The notes below the pieces were generated by a model. It did no database searches and was not told the origin of the DNA. It saw nothing but the letters and a program-made list of their open reading frames with translations. The translations under genes and the position numbers were made by a program. From the NCBI GenBank assembly GCA_029821255.1, contig JALGTS010000015.1, positions 1 to 10,277 on the forward strand: a stretch of 10,277 bases of DNA, written 5' to 3'. Below are positions 5,361 through 10,277 of this stretch, piece by piece (position 1 is the stretch's first letter; each line of letters starts with the position of its first letter). This stretch comes from Candidatus Zipacnadia bacterium. Lineage in GTDB: Bacteria; Armatimonadota; Zipacnadia; Zipacnadales; Zipacnadaceae.

Positions 5361-7442
5361 GTGCCGCAATACAATACCGATGACATTCGGAATCTGGCCA
5401 TAGTTGGCCACCGTGGCTGTGGGAAGAGCACCTTGGCCGAAGCACTGCTGTTTAGCACCGGTATGAAGAGCCGTATGGGGCAGATTGAGGAGGGCACTAC
5501 TACTTGTGATTTTGCGGATGAAGAGAAAAGCCGCCAGATCTCGATTTCGCCGGCTGCCTGTTACTGTGATTATCAGGGTACGAAGATAAATCTTATTGAC
5601 ACACCCGGATATGCCGAGTTTTTTGGAGAGGTAATTCCCGCACTTTGGGTGGCCGACTGTAGCTTGTTGGTCATTGATGCTAATGCAGGTGTGGAGGTTC
5701 ATACCTACAAGGTTTTCGAAGCGGCCCGGAATCAGAACCAGCCAATAATTGCTGTAATAAATAAGTTGGATAAAGAGCGAGCTAACTTTGACAATACGTT
5801 GGCTAGCATCACAGAGAGTCTCGGTGGGCCGGAGGTAGTGCCCGTTCAGCTTCCGATCGGTACCGAACAGCAGTTTGAGGGTGTAGTGGACCTGTTGAGT
5901 ATGAAAGCGATTACTGGGCAGGGTGCCGAGGTTAAGTATACCGACATACCCGAGCAACTGCGTGAGGCGGCACAGCAGGCCCGTGAGCAGCTTGTTGATG
6001 CAGTGGCAGCCACCGATGATGAGCTGACCATGAAATACCTGGAAGAGGGAGAGCTTACCGCTGAAGAATTGGCCGAAGGCCTGCGGAAGGGCGTCGCTCA
6101 GGGACTAATTATGCCGGTAGCCGCCACCAGTGCCCGACAAGCAATCGGGGCTGTGAGTTTGGCTGAATTGTTGGCGCGGATTGCACCTTCACCGGTAAGC
6201 CGTGGTCCCTGGCGGGGGCATGCACCTGGCGATGGGGAAGAGATTGTCCGCGAGCCGGTTGCCGAACAGCCGTTTGCAGCAGTGGTATTTAAGACTATTC
6301 TCGATCCCTACGTTGGCCGGCTCAGCCTTCTGCGCACTATCTCTGGTGTAGGCCAGGCAGATGCACCAGTCACCGATGCGCGGAGCCACGCGAGTGTCAA
6401 ACTCGGTGGCCTGGCCTTCATCCAAGGGCGACAGACAGTCGCGGCCGGGACAGTAGCCCCCGGTGATATTGCCTGTGTCAACAAACTGGAAGGAACACAG
6501 ACAGGAACTACTCTTTACCAGGGCCGTGAGGCAGTTGTATTTGATTGCCCTCCTCTGCCCAGTGGTATGCATGCAGTGGCTTTGGAGGCTGCATCGCGTG
6601 CTGACCAGGATAAGCTCTCGGGAGCGTTAGCCCAGTTGGCTGATGAAGATGTTAGTTTCGCTTACGAACGCGACCGGGAAACTGGTGAGCTGATCGTGCG
6701 AGGTATGGGGCAGTTGCACGTTGAGGTTATCACTACTCGTCTGCAAAAAGAGTTTGATGTGAACGTCACTCTCAAGCCGCCCAAGATCGCGTATCGAGAG
6801 ACTATAACCAAAAAGGTCCGCGTCCAAGGGCGTCATAAGAAACAGACCGGAGGGCGGGGGCAGTTTGGCGATGTGTGGATCCGGGTGGAACCACTGCAAC
6901 GGGGCGGAGGTTTCGAGTTTGTTAACGAGATTAGGGGGGGAGCTGTGCCCACCAATTATATTCCTGCTGTGGAGAAGGGCGTACAAGATGCTATGCAGTC
7001 GGGAGTATTGGCGGGTTACCCAGTAGTCGACGTCCGGGTCATCCTGGATGATGGTAGTTCGCACCCGGTGGACTCGTCGGATCTGGCCTTCCGTAAAGCG
7101 GGCCAACTGGCTATGCGCAAGGCTTTGGAACAGGCTGGCGCCAAACTGCTTGAGCCGGTGGCAGCCGTTGAGGTGGCTACGCCTGACGACATTATGGGTG
7201 ACGTGATGAGCGACATTACCAGCCGCCGCGGCCAGATTCAGGGGATGGATGCCCTGGGGAAGGGACTGCAGCGGGTTCGAGCATTGATTCCTGTGGCCGA
7301 GATGCGTACCTATGCCGCCGACTTGCGGTCGCTTTCTCAAGGGCGTGCGAGCTATACTATGGAGTTTGCCCATTATCAGCCGGTCCCGCCGGATATTCAA
7401 CAGCGTATTATCGCTGAGAGTGGTCAAGAGTCACAGTCATAG
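5361..7442 (+). CDS. fusA: EF-G-like translational GTPase (EF-G2/FusA2 type)
   Basis: Elongation factor G moves tRNAs and mRNA through the ribosome and, with RRF, recycles it. The 693-residue product covers all EF-G domains. The G domain (1-290) has P-loop GHRGCGKST at 16-24, RQISI at 58-62, DTPGY at 80-84, NKLD at 134-137 and a TSA at 256-258. Domain II is about 303-390. Domain III contains GMGQLHVEV. Domain IV has TGGRGQFGDVWI and the tip DDGSSHPVDSSDLAF with His568. Domain V ends LRSLSQGRASYTMEF. Canonical EF-G has GHIDAGKTT, RGITI and DTPGH; the Tyr in place of the switch II His and the altered P-loop match EF-G2/FusA2 paralogs as I recall them, some of which reportedly lack ribosome-stimulated GTPase. 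A separate canonical fusA elsewhere is likely but cannot be seen. It uses a GTG start and sits between rpsQ and rplN, an unusual place, with no mobile-element traces. Confidence 0.93.
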   Translation: MPQYNTDDIRNLAIVGHRGCGKSTLAEALLFSTGMKSRMGQIEEGTTTCDFADEEKSRQISISPAACYCDYQGTKINLIDTPGYAEFFGEVIPALWVADCSLLVIDANAGVEVHTYKVFEAARNQNQPIIAVINKLDKERANFDNTLASITESLGGPEVVPVQLPIGTEQQFEGVVDLLSMKAITGQGAEVKYTDIPEQLREAAQQAREQLVDAVAATDDELTMKYLEEGELTAEELAEGLRKGVAQGLIMPVAATSARQAIGAVSLAELLARIAPSPVSRGPWRGHAPGDGEEIVREPVAEQPFAAVVFKTILDPYVGRLSLLRTISGVGQADAPVTDARSHASVKLGGLAFIQGRQTVAAGTVAPGDIACVNKLEGTQTGTTLYQGREAVVFDCPPLPSGMHAVALEAASRADQDKLSGALAQLADEDVSFAYERDRETGELIVRGMGQLHVEVITTRLQKEFDVNVTLKPPKIAYRETITKKVRVQGRHKKQTGGRGQFGDVWIRVEPLQRGGGFEFVNEIRGGAVPTNYIPAVEKGVQDAMQSGVLAGYPVVDVRVILDDGSSHPVDSSDLAFRKAGQLAMRKALEQAGAKLLEPVAAVEVATPDDIMGDVMSDITSRRGQIQGMDALGKGLQRVRALIPVAEMRTYAADLRSLSQGRASYTMEFAHYQPVPPDIQQRIIAESGQESQS

Positions 7443-7450
7443 TGTGAGGA

Positions 7451-7489
7451 TGCTGCAAATTTGATCAATTTTCCGAGAGGTTTGCAACA
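7451..7489 (+). promoter_or_regulatory. Possible hairpin in the rplN leader with the ribosome binding site in its loop
   Basis: TGCTGCAAA at 7451-7459 can pair with TTTGCAACA at 7481-7489 (8 of 9 pairs, one mismatch), closing a 21-base loop that contains GAGAGG at 7475-7480. The second arm ends directly before the rplN ATG. Such a structure could modulate initiation, but it is AT-rich and could be chance. Confidence 0.3.
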
Positions 7490-7858
7490 ATGATTCAGAA
7501 AGAAACCAGGCTCAAAGTGGCTGATAACTCTGGAGTCCGGGAAATCGGCTGTATAGATATAATCGGGCGTAGCGGGGCAAGGTATGCCTCACTGGGTGAT
7601 TTGATAGTGGCTTCGGCCAAACAGGTGACGCCCCAGAGCCCGGTGAGCAAGGGCGATATTATCCGGGCTGTGGTAGTGCGCTGCCGCCAGAGTGTGGTGC
7701 GTCCCGACGGGACTGACATACGATTTGACGACAATGCAGCGGTAATAGTAGATGAAAACAACAACCCCCGCTGTACTCGTGTATTCGGTCCTGTTGCCCA
7801 GGAGCTGCGGGCTAAGCAATATGTAAAGATCATATCTCTGGCGCCCGAGGTGGTTTAG
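7490..7858 (+). CDS. rplN: 50S ribosomal protein L14 (uL14)
   Basis: L14 binds 23S rRNA at the subunit interface (bridges B5 and B8) and is the binding site for the silencing factor RsfS in many bacteria. The 122-residue product starts MIQKETRLKVADNSGVREIG, has ARYASLGDLIVASAKQVTP, the RPDGTDIRFDDNAAVIVDEN block, FGPVAQELRAKQYVKIISLA and ends PEVV. Length is exactly the family norm. One conserved position differs: NPRCTRVFGPV where NPRGTRIFGPV is usual. GAGAGG at 7475-7480 lies 9 bases before the ATG. It follows the EF-G-like gene by 47 bases, resuming the standard order, and its stop abuts the rplX start. Confidence 0.96.
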   Translation: MIQKETRLKVADNSGVREIGCIDIIGRSGARYASLGDLIVASAKQVTPQSPVSKGDIIRAVVVRCRQSVVRPDGTDIRFDDNAAVIVDENNNPRCTRVFGPVAQELRAKQYVKIISLAPEVV

Positions 7859-8203
7859 GTGCCGACAAATAGGCTGCACATTAAGACCAATGACGAGGTT
7901 ATAATAATTTCCGGGAAAGATAGGTCTTACCGGGGCAATTTGCGGCGGGGGCGAGTAATCGGGGTACTGCCCAAAGAACAGCGTGTTATAGTGGAGGGTA
8001 TGAATATCCTCAAGCGCGCTGTCCGCCAGACCCAAAAGGTCCGCCAGGGCGGGATCATTGAAAGCCCGGGGCCTATCCACGTTTCTAACGTGATGCTCAT
8101 CTGTCCGGCTTGTGGTAAGCCCACCCGGGTTGGCCACCGCAAACGAGAAGATGGTATGCGAGTACGCGTCTGCAAAAGATGCGGTGCTGATATTGACGAG
8201 TAA
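7859..8203 (+). CDS. rplX: 50S ribosomal protein L24 (uL24) with C-terminal zinc ribbon
   Basis: L24 starts 50S assembly by binding the 5' end of 23S rRNA. The 114-residue product begins at a GTG touching the rplN stop (TAGGTG), with GAGGTGG upstream. The N-terminal KOW region is at about 9-40 (DEVIIISGKDRSYRGNLRRG), followed by VEGMNILKRAVRQTQKV and GGIIESPGPIHVSNVMLICP. Cysteines at 82, 85, 105 and 108 (CPACG and CKRCG) form a likely zinc-binding pair near the end, a form known from several bacterial phyla and absent from E. coli. The length and motifs fit the family; zinc binding is inferred. An 85-base gap separates it from rplE. Confidence 0.95.
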   Translation: MPTNRLHIKTNDEVIIISGKDRSYRGNLRRGRVIGVLPKEQRVIVEGMNILKRAVRQTQKVRQGGIIESPGPIHVSNVMLICPACGKPTRVGHRKREDGMRVRVCKRCGADIDE

Positions 8204-8223
8204 TGGGATCTGATGTAGCCTAA

Positions 8224-8265
8224 GCCGCCCAGTGCTGCGCATGAGCGTGGTGCCATCAAGGCGGC
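8224..8265 (+). promoter_or_regulatory. Possible structured rplE leader
   Basis: The 85-base gap after rplX contains GCCGCC at 8224-8229 and GGCGGC at 8260-8265, which can pair, enclosing a weaker GU-rich stem around GCGCATGAGCGT. In E. coli S8 binds spc mRNA near the start of the L5 gene, so this is a logical place for a regulatory RNA. I cannot confirm an S8-type fold. Confidence 0.3.
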
Positions 8266-8288
8266 GAGTGAAAGCGCAGGCAAGTCAA

Positions 8289-8840
8289 ATGGCTTATAAA
8301 CCAAGACTAAAAGCGTTGTATGAAGAAAAAGTCCGTCCGGCTTTGATGAAACAGTTTGGTTACCATAATATATGGCAGGTACCCACGCTTCAAAAGATTG
8401 TTGTGAGCATGGGTGTCTCTGAGGCTACTAACAATTTTGAGGCATTAGAGAATGCCATTGACCAGTTAGCTATAATAGTAGGCCAGCGTCCCTGCATCAC
8501 TCGGGCCCGTCGGTCTATATCGGCCTTTGGGGTGCGCCGAGGGCAGGCCATTGGTTGCAAGGCGACATTGCGGGGAGATCGGATGTGGGAGTTTGCCGAC
8601 CGCCTTTTCAATATTGCGGTGCCCCGCATTCGTGACTTTCGTGGTTTGCCGCGTAGTGGTTTTGATGGGCGGGGAAACTACAGTATAGGAATTAACGATC
8701 ACTTGATCTTTCCTGAACTCACTTACGATGATGTCGATAAGACCCGAGGGTTGAGTATTACTATCGTTACCACCGCCCAGACTGATGACAAGGGCATAGC
8801 CTTGTTAGAGGGAATCGGCCTGCCCTTGGTCTCTGAATGA
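8289..8840 (+). CDS. rplE: 50S ribosomal protein L5 (uL5)
   Basis: L5 binds 5S rRNA with L18 and forms part of the central protuberance, touching the P-site tRNA. The 183-residue product starts MAYKPRLKALYEEKVRPALM, has VPTLQKIVVSMGVSEATNNF, TRARRSISAFGVRRGQAIGC, KATLRGDRMWEFADRLFNIA, PRIRDFRGLPRSGFDGRGNY and SIGINDHLIFPELTYDDVDK. Length matches the family (about 179-185). The start at 8289 follows that comparison. Upstream in-frame starts (8232, 8241, 8247) would add 14-19 basic residues. No strong ribosome binding site precedes 8289 (only AGGCAAG), so initiation may depend on RNA structure or coupling. Confidence 0.94.
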   Translation: MAYKPRLKALYEEKVRPALMKQFGYHNIWQVPTLQKIVVSMGVSEATNNFEALENAIDQLAIIVGQRPCITRARRSISAFGVRRGQAIGCKATLRGDRMWEFADRLFNIAVPRIRDFRGLPRSGFDGRGNYSIGINDHLIFPELTYDDVDKTRGLSITIVTTAQTDDKGIALLEGIGLPLVSE

Positions 8841-8861
8841 GGCGGGTGCGCTCGGTTACAC

Positions 8862-8906
8862 CAGTAGTGAGTATAGTAGTCGTAACAGCCTACTGCCAGG
8901 AGGCAG
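8862..8906 (+). promoter_or_regulatory. Ribosome binding site of rpsN inside mutually exclusive hairpins
   Basis: AGGAGG at 8898-8903 lies 9 bases before the GTG at 8913. CTGCC (8893-8897) and GGCAG (8902-8906) form a 5-pair stem with loop AGGA that buries half the site. CAGTAG (8862-8867) can instead pair with CTACTG (8890-8895), which uses the same bases and would free the site. The pairing is visible, the regulatory role is inferred. Confidence 0.35.
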
Positions 8907-8912
8907 AAGTCC

Positions 8913-9098
8913 GTGGCGAAAAAATCGTGGATTGCTAAGCAGAAACGGGAGCCTAAGTACAACACTCGTGCCTACAACCGCTGTCAGTTATGCGGGCGCA
9001 GGCGTGGCTATATGCGTAGCTTCGGTATGTGTCGTATTTGCTTCCGTGAACAAGCCCTGGCTGGCAACATCCCGGGTGTGACCAAGGCCAGTTGGTAG
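8913..9098 (+). CDS. rpsN: 30S ribosomal protein S14, zinc-binding type (uS14)
   Basis: S14 is a late-assembly protein of the 30S head, close to S3 and S10. The 61-residue product is the short type Z form: MAKKSWIAKQKREPKYNTRA, then cysteines 24 and 27 (CQLCG) and 40 and 43 (CRICF), with RGYMRSFGMCRICFREQALA and the ending GNIPGVTKASW. The four cysteines bind one zinc in this family. Many bacteria also hold a longer cysteine-free S14 for zinc shortage; none is in this window. The GTG start is fixed by AGGAGG. The genes rpsS and rpsC for its neighbours in the 30S head lie in the same operon. Confidence 0.96.
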   Translation: MAKKSWIAKQKREPKYNTRAYNRCQLCGRRRGYMRSFGMCRICFREQALAGNIPGVTKASW

Positions 9099-9166
9099 TG
9101 ACTGCTCAACTGTGTTAACCTGGGTGTTGGTGGTGGAGGCGCTCGGGCTGATTTAGGAGGTAGCTG

Positions 9167-9562
9167 ATGACGGTCGTGACCGACCCGATAGCAGATATGC
9201 TTAATCGCATCATTAATGGTTACAATGCACGGCATACCAGTGTTGATGTGCCCAGGTCTAAGATAAAGATGGCTATCGCCAATATTCTGCATGAAGAAGG
9301 TTACCTGCGCGGTTTTCAACTGATCAATCACGGCCGCGACCTGCGGCTGCGCCTGAAGTACGACGAACTCGGCCAGCCGATAATAAATGGTTGCCGGCGG
9401 GTCAGTAAACCTGGGCGCAGGGTGTACAAGACCAAGGACGAGTTGCCCCGTGTGCTTGGGGGTATAGGGATAGCTATTGTCTCTACCAGCCAGGGCGTTA
9501 TGACCGCCAAACAGGCGCGCCGAATGGGCATCGGCGGAGAGGTAATCTGTGAGCTGTGGTAG
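9167..9562 (+). CDS. rpsH: 30S ribosomal protein S8 (uS8)
   Basis: S8 binds helix 21 of 16S rRNA early in assembly and in E. coli represses the spc operon by binding its mRNA at the L5 gene. The 131-residue product begins MTVVTDPIADMLNRIINGYN, has KIKMAIANILHEEGYLRGF, RRVSKPGRRVYKTKDELPRV and the family signature STSQGVMTAKQARRMGIGGE, ending VICELW. Length is typical (about 130-133). TAGGAGG at 9154-9160 with 6 bases of spacing sets the ATG. The 68 bases between rpsN and rpsH contain nothing else I can support. Confidence 0.96.
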   Translation: MTVVTDPIADMLNRIINGYNARHTSVDVPRSKIKMAIANILHEEGYLRGFQLINHGRDLRLRLKYDELGQPIINGCRRVSKPGRRVYKTKDELPRVLGGIGIAIVSTSQGVMTAKQARRMGIGGEVICELW

Positions 9563-9609
9563 TTCTCTGGAGACGCGCTGATGATCAAATCGCCGAGGAG
9601 CAAGCAAAC

Positions 9610-10173
9610 ATGTCACGTATAGGTGAAGCGCCCATTGAGATACCCGATGGGGTTGAGGTCAACATCAAAGACAATGTGGTGACGGTCAAAGGCCCCCTGG
9701 GGGAACTTTCCCATCAGGTACCCGACGGGATCAGTGCTACCGTTGCCGAAGGCCAAATTATCTTCAAGCGGGCCACCGAACAGCAGGAGCATCGTGCTCT
9801 GCATGGGCTGGTTAGGGCTGTGGTGGCGAATATGGTCAAAGGCGTTGTTGAAGGTTTTGAAAAACGTCTGGAATTCCAAGGAGTAGGCTATCGGGCCCAG
9901 ATGCAGGGGAAAAACTTGCGGCTTTATGTGGGTTTCTCCCATGAGGTGATTATTGAGCCTCTGGAAGGTGTGGAGATAGAGATCAGCGACAATAATCAGA
10001 TTGTGGTGCGTGGAATGGATAAGCAAGTAGTCGGGCAGATGGCTGCTAACATCCGGGCGGTCAAGCCTGTAGGTCCCTACTGGGCGAAGGGGACGCAGTG
10101 GCGGGGCATCAAATATGTTGACGAGCAACCCCGGCGCAAGCCCGGCAAACAAGCTAAGATTGGCGTAGAGTAG
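9610..10173 (+). CDS. rplF: 50S ribosomal protein L6 (uL6) with altered signature loop
   Basis: L6 lies near the sarcin-ricin loop and the factor-binding site of the 50S subunit. The 187-residue product starts MSRIGEAPIEIPDGVEVNIK, has VTVKGPLGELSH, the ALHGLVRAVVANMVKGVVEG helix, FEKRLEFQGVGYRAQMQGKN and LYVGFSHEVIIEPLEGVEIE. Near the C-terminus, where relatives read PPEPYKGKGIRY, it has PVGPYWAKGTQWRGIKY (153-169), about five residues longer. GAGGAG at 9595-9600, 9 bases before the ATG, excludes the in-frame start at 9556, which would overlap rpsH. Length is usual (about 175-190). Confidence 0.95.
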   Translation: MSRIGEAPIEIPDGVEVNIKDNVVTVKGPLGELSHQVPDGISATVAEGQIIFKRATEQQEHRALHGLVRAVVANMVKGVVEGFEKRLEFQGVGYRAQMQGKNLRLYVGFSHEVIIEPLEGVEIEISDNNQIVVRGMDKQVVGQMAANIRAVKPVGPYWAKGTQWRGIKYVDEQPRRKPGKQAKIGVE

Positions 10174-10216
10174 GCAAGCAATATCTGGGCTGTAGTCTGG
10201 TTAAGAAGGGTTTACT

Positions 10217-10277
10217 GTGAGTCAGGAACGAGATAGAAGAATAGCTCGACGTAAGCGACAGGTACGAGGGCGTGCCA
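10217..10277 (+). CDS. rplR: 50S ribosomal protein L18 (uL18), 5' part only
   Basis: The last 61 bases start a reading frame at GTG 10217, preceded by AAGAAGGG about 6 bases upstream. The 20 visible residues are MSQERDRRIARRKRQVRGRA, a basic N-terminus like that of L18 (which binds 5S rRNA with L5), before the usual ISGT motif that would lie beyond the window. Identity rests mainly on position: rplR follows rplF in nearly all spc operons. The residue composition agrees. Confidence 0.8.
   Translation, partial: MSQERDRRIARRKRQVRGRA

Noticed and set aside
5323..5361. Direct repeat AAGCTGAG at 5323-5330 and 5354-5361 as a target-site duplication
   Set aside because: Both copies are on the same side of the EF-G-like gene and do not flank it. 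Eight bases can recur by chance.
5280..5957. A 225-codon open frame on the - strand over the rpsQ end and the EF-G-like G domain
   Set aside because: It lies opposite a protein with clear EF-G motifs, has no recognisable domain or composition of its own and no good start context. It is a shadow of the + strand codon pattern.
6627..7427. A 266-codon open frame on the - strand inside the EF-G-like gene
   Set aside because: It covers conserved domains III-V of the + strand protein and its translation has no family features.
5361..7442. The gene as a tetracycline-resistance ribosomal protection protein or a BipA/LepA relative
   Set aside because: Length, the complete domain IV with GGRGQFGD and the DDGSSHPVDSS tip, and the ending RGRASYTMEF-like domain V fit EF-G. 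LepA lacks this domain IV, and the sequence shows no Tet-type features I recognise.
9008..9616. A 202-codon open frame on the - strand across rpsN and rpsH
   Set aside because: It runs through two well-conserved genes and an intergenic gap on the other strand, with no protein-like features.

Overview
This window is a continuous, single-strand stretch of a bacterial S10-spc ribosomal protein locus. It runs from the 3' part of rpsJ to the first codons of rplR. All 19 genes lie on the + strand. Spacing is tight (four overlaps, one zero-base junction, otherwise gaps of about 7 to 85 bases). I see no terminator and no convincing internal promoter, so the genes read as one co-transcribed unit. No stretch over 300 bases lacks a gene. 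I see no RNA gene, insertion sequence, CRISPR array or other mobile element.

Layout. Bases 1-5308 follow the standard bacterial order: rpsJ (partial), rplC, rplD, rplW, rplB, rpsS, rplV, rpsC, rplP, rpmC, rpsQ. Between rpsQ and rplN, where the next ribosomal gene normally follows directly, there is a complete 693-residue EF-G-like translational GTPase gene (5361-7442). The standard order then resumes: rplN, rplX, rplE, rpsN (zinc type), rpsH, rplF, rplR (partial). The products are 30S and 50S subunit proteins plus one translocase-like factor that would act on the finished ribosome.

The EF-G-like gene is the main oddity. It has all EF-G domains in order, including the histidine at the tip of domain IV. 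Its G domain differs from canonical EF-G: a tyrosine replaces the histidine of the switch II DTPGH motif, the P-loop is GHRGCGKST, and the switch I motif reads RQISI. This is the pattern I recall for EF-G2/FusA2 paralogs, some of which are reported to lack ribosome-stimulated GTP hydrolysis.

Smaller oddities are a roughly 93-residue acidic tail on S3, a C-terminal extension on S19, an altered and longer signature loop in L6, an S10 loop that looks partly archaeal, mutually exclusive hairpins around the rpsN ribosome binding site, and many cysteines across the proteins.

Organism. The gene order and proteins are clearly bacterial. S14 carries a four-cysteine zinc site, and L24 carries a C-terminal zinc ribbon. 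These, with the L2, L16 and S10 sequence flavour, suggest a Chloroflexota-like or Gram-positive-related lineage, possibly an anaerobe. That placement is a low-confidence inference from recalled sequences.
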